The notes: generated from the sequence alone by a model not told the origin. A DNA stretch of 64,000 bases from Nosema muscidifuracis (GCA_028335825.1 JAIOKI010000003.1:682001-746000), one strand, 5' to 3'; shown: positions 29,364 to 40,071, counted from the stretch's first letter. Made by a program: numbers and translations.

Positions 29364-30137
29364 ATGATAAATAATTCTTATTACAATTTCAAGAATGATA
29401 TTAAAGGTCAAAATGGATCAGTACTTATAATAGGAGGTAGTAATTTATATACAGGAGCACCTTACACATCAGCAATATCTGCATTCCTTACAGGCACAGA
29501 CTTAGTGTACATATTTTCAAGCAAAGATAGTATTATTCCATTAAAAATACTTCTACCTGAAGCTATAATATCCCTAATAGAATATGAAGAATGAATACTT
29601 AAAAGAATTAATGTTTGTATTTTAGGGCCTGGCTTAGGTAAAATAGAAAATAATACTGCAAGCATTATTAATAAAATTCTAAGATATCTTGGATCAAGGA
29701 ATATACCACTAATAGTAGATGCTGATGGTATAAGAAATATAGAGAAATTTGATGTTAAAACATACAAAAATATAATTTATACACCAAACAAAAATGAATC
29801 GAAGCTTGTTAAATTAAATAATGAAAATCAGTATTCGTTATATAAAGGTATTAATGATATTATTGTATCCGGAGATATAAAGATAAAAATCGAAGAAAAA
29901 TCTTGTAATAAAAGATGTGGAGGACAAGGAGATATTTTAAATGGAATACTTGCATCTTTATTAATCAAACTTAAGGATGGACTGAATAGAGAGGGAATTT
30001 TGAAATCTATGTGTCTTAGCTCAAAAATATTGAGAAAAGCTGGATTTATAGCATATAATAGTAAAGGCATATCTTTAATGACAAGAGATATATTGGAAAA
30101 GATACCTGAAGTAGTAAATAATGAAAAAAATATTTAA
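29364..30137 (+). pseudogene. ATP-dependent NAD(P)H-hydrate dehydratase with one in-frame TGA
   Basis: This repair enzyme returns damaged, hydrated NAD(P)H to its normal form. The reading frame codes for nearly the whole protein, 257 codons. LIIGGSNLYTGAPYTSAISA is the family opening (GGSxEYTGAPYFAAISAL). LGPGLGK, PLIVDADGI, YTPNKNE and RCGGQGDILNGILASLL (GGQGD carries the catalytic Asp) follow. A single TGA at 29592-29594 interrupts it after 76 codons, in a linker between conserved blocks. The sequence beyond stays in frame and conserved for 180 codons. The start has TTACCC directly upstream. Either the gene was lost very recently, the stop is read through, or the base is a sequencing error or polymorphism. 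Confidence 0.85.
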
Positions 30138-30922
30138 TTTTTTTGATTAAAAAGAATCAAATTAATTAACATATGATTTATCATAAGTGAAGATATCTAG
30201 TAATTTTTGTGTCACTGATTATTAGACGGTGATTTTTTATTAATTAATAAATTTTTTTGTATTTCTATTTATACGTTTTATTAAAATTTTTTCAATTAAG
30301 TTTTATTCGCAATAAAAAAAAGAACACATAAAAAATTATTATATTACTAAAAACTTTACTGATAAAATAAAACATCAATAGTATGCTTTACATTCTGTAC
30401 GGTTTTGCTATAGAATTCATTTGCAATTTTTTCTACAATCGCATTTCATTTAAAATTTTTTTCTTCGATTTTTATTAACAATTTAAATTTTATAAACATT
30501 TTTTTTCGATTATTTTATAAATAATTTTTTTCTTCGATTTTTATTATTAATTTTAATTTTATAAACATTTTTTTCGATTATTTTATAAATAATTTTTTCT
30601 CTTCGATTTTCAATTTTTATTAACAATTTGAATTTTATAAACATTTTTTTCGATTATATTTTATAAATAATTTTTTTTCTTAGATTTAATTTCATTCGCA
30701 ATTTTTATTAACAATTTAAATTTTATAAACAATTTATATTTTCATATATTAAAATATAAAGACTAATCTTTGGATTATTTTATTAAAAAAATAATTTAGG
30801 ATAAAATATAAACTCATTTACTCTTAAAAATCATTTAAGATTTCTAATTTTTAATGTTTCAGATATTTTTTTGATAGGTCAGATTATAAATATACATAAA
30901 AGTTATATTCCTGTATACCCTT
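30138..30922. repeat. Gap with a roughly 65 bp array around TTTTTTTCGATT
   Basis: From about 30460 to 30740 a unit combining TTCGATTTTTATTAACAATTT, AATTTTATAAACATTTTTTT and CGATTATTTTATAAATAATT recurs about four times. Its flanks are irregular. It ends with TATACCC before DOM34. Confidence 0.7.
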
Positions 30923-31993
30923 ATGAAGATTATTAGTGAAAAAATCGATAGAAAAAAAAATAACGGGGTACTAGATCTAATTCCAGAATGTTGTGATGAT
31001 ATATACGAACTAAGTAAAGTTATCGTACCAGAAGATCAAATAAAATGTTTTACACATCGTAAACTATCTTTGGATGGTAGAACTCAGCAGAGAATAGGTT
31101 GTTTTCTTACAATTAAAATAGAAAGTTATACTGTAGATCTTGAAAATGGAATTTTGTATGCTAAAGGAAAAGTATGCGAAGAGAGTGAATATGTTAAACA
31201 AGGAGTATACCATACATTAGAAATAGAACTTGATAAAAAATTTTCTTTATATAAAGATAAATGGACTAAATCTGATATGTCAGTTATTAAAGAAAGTACA
31301 AAATCTTCACAAAATATCATGTTTATAATATTCTACGAGAAAGATGCTGTAATATGTCTGGTAGGTAAAAATAGAATTAAAGTTATAAACAAAATAGAAA
31401 TAAAAAATAAGAAATTTACGACTTTTCTAAATATAATAACATTGTATATGGATAAAGTAGAGATGTTTGTTATATGCTCAGTATCTAATATAATAAATGA
31501 TTTTATTAAATTCGTAAATGGGAGTATAGAGACTATAAAGAAAAATACTAAAAATAGTAAATTGAAAGTTAATGACAAATTTATCAGTTTAAAACTTCCT
31601 AATGATTTAAAGAATTCGACAAACAAACAAATAGTAAATTATGTACTTACTGATAAAGACATAAGCAATAAATTTAATAATTTAAAATATGTATCTGACT
31701 TGAGAGAAATGAGCAACTATTTCTTACAATTTGACATTGGTAATCATGATTATTTGGTAGGTAAGGCACAGATTAAAGAAAGTGTTGAATACGGAGCTCT
31801 AGATAAAATTTTTTTTACTGATGAGGTATACAGGCCTCATTGTTTAATAAAAAGAAGAAGACTGGAAGATTTTTGTAAAGAACTTGAACACAATAGAGTA
31901 AAAATATTTGTGATACCTGTTAATCATCATTTAGGTGAAAAATTGAAAGAAATTGGTGGAGTTTGTGGTATATTAAAATTTATATATAAATAA
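30923..31993 (+). CDS. DOM34: Ribosome rescue factor DOM34/Pelota
   Basis: Pelota binds the A site of stalled ribosomes with HBS1 and splits them. The protein is 356 residues, near the normal 385. Domain 1 begins MKIISEKIDRKKNNGVLDLI (family MKLxxxxIexxxxGxVxLxPE). It contains EYVKQGVYHTLEIELDKKF, corresponding to EYVKMGAYHTIELE. The central eRF1-2-like domain lacks a GGQ, as expected for Pelota. Domain 3 has VEYGALDKIFFTDEVYR (AIDTLLISDELFR), then VKIFVIPVNHHLGEKL and GGVCGILKF at the end. CCCTT precedes the ATG. Confidence 0.93.
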   Translation: MKIISEKIDRKKNNGVLDLIPECCDDIYELSKVIVPEDQIKCFTHRKLSLDGRTQQRIGCFLTIKIESYTVDLENGILYAKGKVCEESEYVKQGVYHTLEIELDKKFSLYKDKWTKSDMSVIKESTKSSQNIMFIIFYEKDAVICLVGKNRIKVINKIEIKNKKFTTFLNIITLYMDKVEMFVICSVSNIINDFIKFVNGSIETIKKNTKNSKLKVNDKFISLKLPNDLKNSTNKQIVNYVLTDKDISNKFNNLKYVSDLREMSNYFLQFDIGNHDYLVGKAQIKESVEYGALDKIFFTDEVYRPHCLIKRRRLEDFCKELEHNRVKIFVIPVNHHLGEKLKEIGGVCGILKFIYK

Positions 31994-32053
31994 TAAAAAA
32001 ATATTAAATTAAAAAATAATTAAAATTTGTTAATAAAAAATAAACATTTATAA

Positions 32054-33307
32054 TTAGCTGTCACTTGAGTCATCATTAAAATCTTTATAATCTCCCGAAT
32101 CACAATTATTTTCATCTTTGATTTTATCAAAAAGTTCTTCATAGTCACTATCATCCTCTACAAAAGGTTTAGGTGGTACTATCATCGTAGCAGACGGTGC
32201 ATGAGAAACATCTCGAAGATTCTCAGTTATATTTTCTATAATCTTATTTAAATACTCTGGAGTATTTTTATTACACATGTTACTGATAGGTACGTCTATT
32301 TTATAAGTAGGTCCGAAATACTCGTAAAATTCATTGTAAGGAAGATCAGATTCTATTTCTTCTTCTAGAACAGTAGCTGTATCATAAGCCCATGCACGGC
32401 TTACATTACCAATAGTATATCCACCTCCACCTAATAAAATAAGTGGAATATTAAAAGATTTAACATGTTTGACACATTCTGAATGACCAATATGTGATAG
32501 ATTAAAACATCCCAATTTATCTCCAGCTAGAGAATCAGCACCACATTGTAAAATAATGGCATTTGGTCTGTATAACTCCATTACTTTATTAATAATTGAT
32601 TTAAACAGAGGAATATAAGTAGCATCATCTATTCCATTTCTCAAAGGTACATTAACAGAATAATTTTTTCCTTTACCTAATCCAATATCATCCAAATTAC
32701 CTGTACCTGGGAAATAATCACCATGTTTATGAAAAGATACTGTCATAACACGATCAGTAGTATAAAAAGCTTCTTCTACTCCGTCACCATGATGTACATC
32801 GATATCAATATAAAGAACTCTTTCATTATATTTTAGTAGTTCTAAAATACCTAATACAATATCATTTACATAACAAAATCCCGAAGCTTCACTTCTCTTA
32901 GCATGATGTAGACCTCCTGACCAATTTATAGCTACATCGTATTTTCCTGAATTAATTTTTTGCGCTGCGTACATCGTACCGCCAGCAGTCAAACGACAAA
33001 AATCGTATAATCCCGAGAAAACAGGACAATCATCTTTGACATTAAATCTGTTGAGGTCATTAGTTATCTCTTGCATATTATCAGTGGTTACACTCGATAA
33101 AAAATTTATATAATCGATGCTATGAAAATTTGTCAAATTTTTATAAGAAGCCATAAGGGGTTTAAGTATGTCCATCTTCTTGTACAATCCATAATTAACT
33201 ATAAGAGAGTGTGTCATTCGCACTCTAAGCGGCTTCATTGGGTGCCCTGTGGAGTAATGATATGTTCCTATTTCCGGATCGTAAAAATAAACAATATTTT
33301 TTGACAT
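32054..33307 (-). CDS. Class I (RPD3-type) histone deacetylase
   Basis: Removes acetyl groups from lysines, chiefly of histones, using zinc. The 417 residues carry the whole deacetylase domain: [20 protein letters not shown] at the start, [20 protein letters not shown], the zinc and charge-relay segment [30 protein letters not shown], then [14 protein letters not shown] and [17 protein letters not shown]. The ELPYxEYFEYFxP-like step ([12 protein letters not shown]) and the later HAPSATM fit the HDAC3/HOS2 branch, but RPD3 is not excluded. The tail is acidic. CCCC precedes the ATG. Confidence 0.95.
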   Translation of the reverse strand: MSKNIVYFYDPEIGTYHYSTGHPMKPLRVRMTHSLIVNYGLYKKMDILKPLMASYKNLTNFHSIDYINFLSSVTTDNMQEITNDLNRFNVKDDCPVFSGLYDFCRLTAGGTMYAAQKINSGKYDVAINWSGGLHHAKRSEASGFCYVNDIVLGILELLKYNERVLYIDIDVHHGDGVEEAFYTTDRVMTVSFHKHGDYFPGTGNLDDIGLGKGKNYSVNVPLRNGIDDATYIPLFKSIINKVMELYRPNAIILQCGADSLAGDKLGCFNLSHIGHSECVKHVKSFNIPLILLGGGGYTIGNVSRAWAYDTATVLEEEIESDLPYNEFYEYFGPTYKIDVPISNMCNKNTPEYLNKIIENITENLRDVSHAPSATMIVPPKPFVEDDSDYEELFDKIKDENNCDSGDYKDFNDDSSDS

Positions 33308-33761
33308 ATTAGGGGATAAAAAAAAGATTTTTAAATATTGTATTAAAGTATAAAACGTTTTTAGTTGGACAATTCATTTCAGACTCGTCTTTTGTTGGTC
33401 CATTTATTATTTAGTTTAGGTTTGTTTTGTCTCTGAACTAATAAAAAAAATATCTGAGTTTAATGAATACGTAAACAAAATAATTAATTAGTTAATTAAT
33501 TATTTGTTAATACTTATTCATAAATTATAAGCAAAAATAAGCTTATTTTCTCGATTTTTTCGTTTCAGAAATTTTGATCATTTATGTTAATTAAAAGGCC
33601 CATATAACAAATTTTATAAAAATCTTTTTTTATCGAAATTAAAATTATTAAAAAAATTATATATCAATTTAATATAATGATTTTAATAATCAATAAAATT
33701 CTTCTAGCTACCAACTATAAAACATTTAGTTTTAAATTTTAATTTTTAACTTGAAAAATTA
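33308..33761. other. AT-rich gap, nothing recognised
   Basis: Contains a TTAATTAGTTAATTAATTA tract and otherwise irregular sequence, without genes or a clear array. Confidence 0.55.
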
Positions 33762-34043
33762 TTAATTTTTTTTAAATCCAAATCCCATATCAATCAGATT
33801 TAACCCCTTGTTAAACATATCCTCAATATCTTTTGACTTCGTCTTCCAATAAAAAATATTTCCTTCCAATTTTTTTCCTTTAGAAAATAGTACAATATCT
33901 TTAGAAGATAATCTTTCTTTTTTTAGATGTAATCCCCTAATCATTGCTTCGTCATCTTCAACATTAAAATGTTCAAATTTAACTAAACCATTAAAATTAC
34001 TATAGAATGGAAAAATATGAATTTCATTATTCTGTTTATTCAT
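33762..34043 (-). CDS. Small protein, possible RNase H2 subunit C
   Basis: Ninety-three residues. Its ATG lies two bases after the stop of the CCA enzyme gene and its CCC signal overlaps that stop. The opening NEIHIFPFYSNFNGL resembles the HxLPCxIxxxG start of RNase H2 subunit C (yeast Rnh203), and the following strand pattern AMIRGLHLKKERL resembles the family's FRGRxLxG. The end, NIFYWKTKSKDIEDMF, fits its late F-x-W segment only loosely. RNase H2C is a non-catalytic subunit of the enzyme that removes ribonucleotides from DNA. The family call is tentative, but the gene itself is likely real. Confidence 0.55.
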   Translation of the reverse strand: MNKQNNEIHIFPFYSNFNGLVKFEHFNVEDDEAMIRGLHLKKERLSSKDIVLFSKGKKLEGNIFYWKTKSKDIEDMFNKGLNLIDMGFGFKKN

Positions 34044-34045
34044 CT

Positions 34046-35581
34046 TTAAGGGTTTTTATTTATTTCTAATTTTTCAAATTTCTCAATTATCTTTAATTTA
34101 TTCTTCAATAGATGATCATCAATAAATTTTAATTTATCATCATCATTTAATAATTTATCAATTTTTGATATTTTATCATTATTTAATATTTTATCAATTT
34201 TTGATATTTTATCACTAACATTTGCTATTTTATCATCAACATTTGATATTTTATCACCATTTAGCACTTCACCATTACCATTTAATATTTTATCATCAAA
34301 ATTTGGTACTTTATAAAAAAATGATTGTTGATATATTAAACATTCCTTCACAAAGTAGTTAATATATTTTTTATCAATAGAAAGTCTTTGATCGATATTT
34401 TTAATATTTATAATTGGTTTATCATTATATATATAATTTATATTATTTTCTTGTATAAAGTCAACAAACTTCTTGATACTTTCATTTCCCTTTTTGATAT
34501 ACTCAAAATACAGTATCTCATACCAATAAGTACCCAATGTATTTAACACAAAATAAATATTATATAAAGATAAATCAATAAAATCAAATATTTTACATCT
34601 GTAAATTCCTTCTTCAATACATCTTATAGTAGAACATATTTTAGAAGAACTACACAACTCATCTCTACATATTTTAACATTTAAAAATATAAATTTTTTC
34701 TTATCCTGAATTAAACAAGCTGATGAAGATAAAAAGACTATATAAAGATTGTAAATCCATCTTTTTTCCAAATTTGACTCGATTGATTTTATTGATATTT
34801 TTTGATAAAAATTTATCATTTCTTGAATATTATTCTTAAGCCCAAAAACTGTTTCAATGTAGTCATTATTAATTAATTCGAATATTCCTTCGTGTCCATA
34901 ATTATTATCAATCATTTTAAAAATCTCATTATGAATTCTTTCTTTTGATACTTTTTTTTTCAAATGTATTTTTAAAGATTTATTTTTTAAAGCCGCATAA
35001 ATTTCATTTTGAATCCTAAAGTTCAATTTTGACCTGAATCTGAAAATTCTTAGAATTCTTAAAGGATCGTCTGAAAATGTAGTAAGTGGATCTAAAGGAG
35101 TTCTTAGTATTTTATTATGTATATCTTGGAATCCTAATCCAGTATGATCCTCAATATTTCTTGTAACAAGATTATAAAATAAGGAATTTATAGTAAGATC
35201 TCTTCTGTACGAATCTTCTTCAGCTGTTCCTATAGTAATAATTGGAATTCTTGTGTCATTATATTTCTCACATCTTAAATTTACAAAATCTATCATCATC
35301 CCATTAATTTTGCATACAGCTGTTTCTAGATGTTTAGATTTATCAGGATTGCTTTGTATCAAACTAACACTCGATACAGAATCTTTAAAAGATTTTTCTA
35401 GTAAAACAGCAAAATCGTATCCAGAAATATTTTCTAAAGCTATGTCCATATCATAAGATGGTACTCCCATTAATTTATCACGTACCCATCCACCAGCTAC
35501 ACGAGGAATTACATTAGAAGGTTTGCATAATAGTATCATGTCAAATATTTTTTGTTCAGTGTTAGTAATTGTTATTTCCAT
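34046..35581 (-). CDS. CCA1: CCA-adding tRNA nucleotidyltransferase
   Basis: Builds the 3' CCA end of tRNAs. The class II nucleotidyltransferase head is clear: RVAGGWVRDKLMGVPSYDMD with the metal-binding DxD, then FVNLR and YRRDLTINSLFYNL. DPLTTFSDDPLRILRIFRFR and KKKVSKERIHNEIFKMI follow (the family D-DPLRxLRxxRFA and ExRxxxE segments). The C-terminal 75 residues are a lysine- and asparagine-rich low-complexity tail with repeated DKI(S/L) units that is not part of the family. CCC precedes the ATG. The final codons overlap the start signal of the next gene. Confidence 0.95.
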   Translation of the reverse strand: MEITITNTEQKIFDMILLCKPSNVIPRVAGGWVRDKLMGVPSYDMDIALENISGYDFAVLLEKSFKDSVSSVSLIQSNPDKSKHLETAVCKINGMMIDFVNLRCEKYNDTRIPIITIGTAEEDSYRRDLTINSLFYNLVTRNIEDHTGLGFQDIHNKILRTPLDPLTTFSDDPLRILRIFRFRSKLNFRIQNEIYAALKNKSLKIHLKKKVSKERIHNEIFKMIDNNYGHEGIFELINNDYIETVFGLKNNIQEMINFYQKISIKSIESNLEKRWIYNLYIVFLSSSACLIQDKKKFIFLNVKICRDELCSSSKICSTIRCIEEGIYRCKIFDFIDLSLYNIYFVLNTLGTYWYEILYFEYIKKGNESIKKFVDFIQENNINYIYNDKPIINIKNIDQRLSIDKKYINYFVKECLIYQQSFFYKVPNFDDKILNGNGEVLNGDKISNVDDKIANVSDKISKIDKILNNDKISKIDKLLNDDDKLKFIDDHLLKNKLKIIEKFEKLEINKNP

Positions 35582-36025
35582 TTATGGGTCAAATTTTAAT
35601 GAATATTGTCTTTTTGTTTATATGAATGTTAAAATCTTAATAGAATACAAAATTTTATGGATTTTATTTCTCCATAGATAGCTTTATTGGTTTTATGTCT
35701 TAAGTAAAATTTTTATTGATTTTATTTCTTCATAAAAAGTTTTATTGATTTTATTTCTCCATAGATAGCTTTATTTGTTTTATGCCTTATTGAAAATTTT
35801 TATTGGTTTTATGTCTTCATATATTGCTTTATTGGGTTTATCCTTAATAAAAATTTTATTAGTTTATGCCTTATTGAAAATTTTATTGGTTTTATTCTTA
35901 TTAAAAAATTTTATTGATTATATTTCTCCATAAATGACTTTATTGATTTTATCCTTATTGAAAATTTTTATTTAATTTTAAATATAAGAAAAATTTAAAA
36001 ATTTATTTCTAAATCTTATGCCCCA
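35582..36025. repeat. Gap with TTTATTGGTTTTAT-type tandem array
   Basis: Units of about 50-60 bp built from TTTTATTGATTTTATTTCTCC, ATAGATAGCTTTATTGG and TTATGCCTTATTGAAAATTT recur six or more times. The gap lies between divergent genes, so both promoters are inside or next to it. Confidence 0.7.
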
Positions 36026-37483
36026 ATGGAAGAAATATTATTAGAATTATTTAAGAAAAATCTTAACGAGATAACAGAAATCCATGAAAATTTAGATATG
36101 AAGACAGGTACATTTTTTAAAGATATACCAGATTTAAATGATGATATTAGATATATTTATTTAAAAAATCTATTACTGATACAACCAAAAAAAATTAATA
36201 TACCAGAATCTATAGATATTGTTCAGAAATTAATTATTATGTTATCTTATAATGATACATCTATATTAAGAGATATTCAATTGATAGATCATGAGATAAT
36301 TGGAGTACTTACTGAAAATAGTGATATTCCTATTTTATTTGTCAATATAAAAAATCCAATGAATAAAGATATTACATATCCATTTGAAGCTAGAAATAGA
36401 TCTTGTGATTTTAGAGTTTCTTCTTTAAATATACTTGAACAAATATATTTATCTATTCATATGATAAGTATATATAAAAATGAGAAAGATTTTTATACAC
36501 GAAAAATTCAAGTACTTGCATACTTAGATAGACTTATGTTTAAAGAAAATGAAAAACATAGCTTACTTGATAGATTATATCAATATTATTTTTCATTAAT
36601 TACTGATACGTATGAATGCATAGAGAATAGTCTTAAGGAAATAGATTTAATAAGTTTAGAAGATATTATGAAATTTCCCTTAGTTTTAAGGAGAGATCTT
36701 GAGTATCAACTAGCTATAGTTTATAAGAAATGTGGATTTTACGAAAAAGCACTTAAAATATTTAAAAACTTGAAATCTATTTTAGAAGAGACTGAATGCT
36801 TAATAGCATTGAAACGTATTGAAGAAGCTATTTCAATATTAAAAAATGAAATAGAGAAATTTGATAAAACCGATACTTTTGAAAAAAAAGTTTTATATTG
36901 TGAATATTGTGTTAAACTTGGATGGCTTTTAGAAGATCCTATATGGTTTGATAAAGGATATTCTACATATAAAAGTTTTGAACCAATAGAGCATAAAGGA
37001 AGATTTTATTTTAAAAAAGAAGATTTTTTTAATTCAAAAATTGCATATGAAAAAGCTCTTGAAATAGTTCCTCAAAATGAAAGAATTTTATTTGCATATG
37101 CATCAGTCAAAATAAAATTAGGTGATTATTTGGGATGCAAAGATATATTTTTAAGACTTTTAGAAATGGATAAAAGAAATCCGGAATATGCTAGAAATTT
37201 AGCTATATGTTATTATCAAGAAGAAAAATTTGAAAAATGTATGAATATATTAAAAAAGAATGCATTGGGTGATTCTTCTAGTATGGAATTTTATTTCAAA
37301 TTAGTTATCAAAAATAAACAAAAAGATGAAATTTTATGGTGCATATCTCGAATGAGTGATATTCGACATATTGAACCTTATTTAAAATTTCTAGTCACAG
37401 AGAATATAATTTCTAAAGAAGAAGCAATAGAAAGTAAAAATAAGAACCCTCATATAAAAGACTTAGAAATTAAATGGGATTAA
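36026..37483 (+). CDS. TPR-repeat protein, probable TTC27/EMW1
   Basis: A 485-residue protein that carries tetratricopeptide repeats in its second half: LEYQLAIVYKKCGFYEKALKI, GRFYFKKEDFFNSKIAYEKAL, ILFAYASVKIKLGDYLGCKDI and ARNLAICYYQEEKFEKCMNI. The order of segments, with a short tail of LARR-like helices before an F-x-x-S/K-x-A-Y-E-K-A repeat, resembles TTC27 (yeast Emw1), a cytosolic TPR protein linked to cell-wall integrity and protein maturation. Generic TPR resemblance is the main risk. CCCC immediately precedes the ATG. Its stop is five bases from that of SEC18. Confidence 0.65.
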   Translation: MEEILLELFKKNLNEITEIHENLDMKTGTFFKDIPDLNDDIRYIYLKNLLLIQPKKINIPESIDIVQKLIIMLSYNDTSILRDIQLIDHEIIGVLTENSDIPILFVNIKNPMNKDITYPFEARNRSCDFRVSSLNILEQIYLSIHMISIYKNEKDFYTRKIQVLAYLDRLMFKENEKHSLLDRLYQYYFSLITDTYECIENSLKEIDLISLEDIMKFPLVLRRDLEYQLAIVYKKCGFYEKALKIFKNLKSILEETECLIALKRIEEAISILKNEIEKFDKTDTFEKKVLYCEYCVKLGWLLEDPIWFDKGYSTYKSFEPIEHKGRFYFKKEDFFNSKIAYEKALEIVPQNERILFAYASVKIKLGDYLGCKDIFLRLLEMDKRNPEYARNLAICYYQEEKFEKCMNILKKNALGDSSSMEFYFKLVIKNKQKDEILWCISRMSDIRHIEPYLKFLVTENIISKEEAIESKNKNPHIKDLEIKWD

Positions 37484-37488
37484 ACGAT

Positions 37489-39519
37489 TTATTTCAATGA
37501 AACATCTGGTTCATTCAATGAAGATAATAAATTTTTTATAGAGCAGGGTTCTGTAAATGGAACATCTTTGAAATTAGGGTTTTGCTGACATAACTGCTCA
37601 AAATCATCCTTATTAATTTTTTCTACTTTAAAAGTACCATGGAAACATTCATAAATACCACATTCTTTCAATATTTCTACATTACTACTAGTAGCAAAAA
37701 CGAAAAGTTTCTTTTTATCCTCCTCTTTTATAAAAATCTTCAAAGCTTGTAATATTGCATTAGAAAATCTTGGTCCAATATTTACGAAGTCAAACAAAGC
37801 TTCTATATCATCCAAAATGATGATTGACTCTTCACTTTTATAAGCATCTAAAAACTTATTCTTAATATAATTAACCTTCTCATATTCACTTAGTCCTATA
37901 ATATTACGTGGACTGATCATTTTAATAAATGGAAACATAGATAATCTTGCTGCTTTAACAACTAAATTTGTTTTACCTACACCTGGATCACCATAGAATA
38001 ATAAAGATGATGTGTTATACAGATTAGTATTTTTAAGTTTTCTTAAAAAGCTTTTACCCAACTCAACAGCTTCAGTAAAATTTGGTATTTCGTAGAAAGT
38101 TCTTTGAAATTTACAAAAGTCCAGTTCATTAATTCCAAAAGAAGGTTTTACTTCATCTAAAGCTCTCATAAAATCTTTCATATCTACACATATATTCGTA
38201 TCCCCAACTATATCAAGTTGTTCTTCTTGATTTTCTTTGCTATGTACTTTTCTTTCTAAAGCGTAGGATACAGCACTTTTAATAACAGCAGTGATTTCTG
38301 CTCCAGTATAATTTTTAGATAATTTTGCAATATTTTTTAGATCAACATTTTTATCAATATATTTAGCCTCTTCCATTGCTTTTGTATGTATTCTGAATAT
38401 TTCATTTCTTGCTTCTTCGTCAGGAAGAGAAATTTCTAAATGAATTTCAAATCTACCAGGTCTTAATAAGGCATCATCAATAAGATCAAGTCTATTAGTC
38501 ATTCCTATTACTAAGACATTCTCTAGAGATTCAACACCATCCATTTTACTTAGTAACTGATTTACTACTTGATCACCTACACCAGAATTCAATGAACTTC
38601 CTCTTTTCTTACAAATAGCATCTATTTCATCAAATATAATAATATGCAACCCACTTTCTTCTTTCTTAATCCTCCATTCTTCTTCTGCATCTTTAAAAAG
38701 ATTACGAATATTTTCTTCACTCTGTCCGATATATTTATTTAATATTTCTGGACCATTTACTATTTTTGGAGGTCTTGCGTTTAATAAATTACCCAATCTT
38801 TTTGCTATTAAAGTTTTACCAGTACCCGGTGGTCCATATAACATAATACCTTTAACATGTGGTATCCCTAGTTTCTTAATTACATCTTTATCGAAAACAC
38901 GTTGTACGAATGCACGTCTGAACATTTGAGAAAATTCTTTTTTTAGTCCACCTATTCCAAGACTTTCAAAATTAAAATTTGGATCCAAAAGTAGATTATT
39001 CTTATTATTGTTTATAAAAGTCATTTTAGATGAATTAGTTGATACATAAATCTCCGTATTACTTAATAAAATACCTGATGTACTATCATTATTAGTGATA
39101 AGTTCTTTAACTGTGACTACAAATCCAATATTATTAAAGTAGAAATACAACTTCTGATCATTATTAAATGGAAATAACCTATAAGTTTCAGAAAAAGCTT
39201 CTACAAAAGCTACTGCATCAATATTTTCAGTAGACATTCGAACAAGATCAACATCTATCCTAAGTAACATTATCTGATCACATTCTACAGTTTTTATTGG
39301 CTTAATTTCACAAATATCTTTTTCAGGTGTTTTGTTCAAATATTCACGTTGTATTTTACTTAGAAGTATTTTAGTTGTCTTATAAAGAACAAACTTATAC
39401 ATATAGTAATCATCTATTACTATATAATCGTAATCAATAAATGTATTTGAATACGGAATATAAACCAAATTAAGTTTTCCTTTATCTGCATCTTGAATTT
39501 TACTAACTGTGTATTTCAT
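37489..39519 (-). CDS. SEC18: SEC18/NSF membrane-fusion ATPase
   Basis: A double AAA ATPase that disassembles SNARE complexes. Residues 1-170 are the N domain. D1 has GPPGTGKT at 229-236, IIFDEIDAICKKRG, and the NSF-type MTNRLDLIDDALLRPGRFE. D2 has GDPGVGKT near residue 515 and IIILDDIEALFDFVNIGPRF, with two Asp in the Walker B as in NSF, whose D2 mainly holds the hexamer together. Near 187 the linker GIGGLKKEFSQMFRRAFVQRVF is the NSF signature. At 676 residues it is about 80 shorter than the yeast protein. CCC precedes the ATG. Confidence 0.95.
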   Translation of the reverse strand: MKYTVSKIQDADKGKLNLVYIPYSNTFIDYDYIVIDDYYMYKFVLYKTTKILLSKIQREYLNKTPEKDICEIKPIKTVECDQIMLLRIDVDLVRMSTENIDAVAFVEAFSETYRLFPFNNDQKLYFYFNNIGFVVTVKELITNNDSTSGILLSNTEIYVSTNSSKMTFINNNKNNLLLDPNFNFESLGIGGLKKEFSQMFRRAFVQRVFDKDVIKKLGIPHVKGIMLYGPPGTGKTLIAKRLGNLLNARPPKIVNGPEILNKYIGQSEENIRNLFKDAEEEWRIKKEESGLHIIIFDEIDAICKKRGSSLNSGVGDQVVNQLLSKMDGVESLENVLVIGMTNRLDLIDDALLRPGRFEIHLEISLPDEEARNEIFRIHTKAMEEAKYIDKNVDLKNIAKLSKNYTGAEITAVIKSAVSYALERKVHSKENQEEQLDIVGDTNICVDMKDFMRALDEVKPSFGINELDFCKFQRTFYEIPNFTEAVELGKSFLRKLKNTNLYNTSSLLFYGDPGVGKTNLVVKAARLSMFPFIKMISPRNIIGLSEYEKVNYIKNKFLDAYKSEESIIILDDIEALFDFVNIGPRFSNAILQALKIFIKEEDKKKLFVFATSSNVEILKECGIYECFHGTFKVEKINKDDFEQLCQQNPNFKDVPFTEPCSIKNLLSSLNEPDVSLK

Positions 39520-40071
39520 AAGGGTAATAATAAAATGTTTTTGTAAATCTAATCGATATGAAACAAATCAATTTTGTAATTCTCTAATTTCAGAATTTAT
39601 GCACATAAAAAATAAAAATAATTTATAAAAAGAAATTACCTTTAATTTACCAGTAATGAATAAAATAGTGGGTAGAACAATCTAATTAAAAATTTATATT
39701 ATTAACATATAAAATAAGGTAGATTATTTTTTAATCTAAGAAATTAATATTATTTATAAGACTATTTGGGAGGAGAAATGTTTTTGGGAAGTCATATTAA
39801 AGAAAAAAACTTAAAATTATATTTTTATATATTAATAATGTTAATAATGTTAATTATATTTATAGATAATTTTAATTATATTTTTTATTTTATATATATA
39901 TAATGTTAATGTATATATAGATAATGTTATTATATTGTTATATATATAAAGTAATTTAATCATATTTTTTATTTTTCATGAATTAATTAAATTATTTCTT
40001 TTTCATAAAGTAATTAAATTATATTTTTATTATGCTAAAACAAAATATCAAATTAAAAATTCATAAATTAA
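39520..40071. other. AT-rich gap with short ATATATATAATGTTAAT repeats
   Basis: Near 39820-39950 there are short ATATATATA runs and TTAATAATGTTAATT repeats. No gene was seen. Some sequence on the right (AAAACAAAATATCAAATTAA) is repeated inside the end of the following gene. Confidence 0.55.

Noticed and set aside
29462-30070. Two minus-strand frames opposite the NAD(P)H-hydrate dehydratase
   Set aside because: Antisense to conserved blocks of a recognisable enzyme; no signals of their own.
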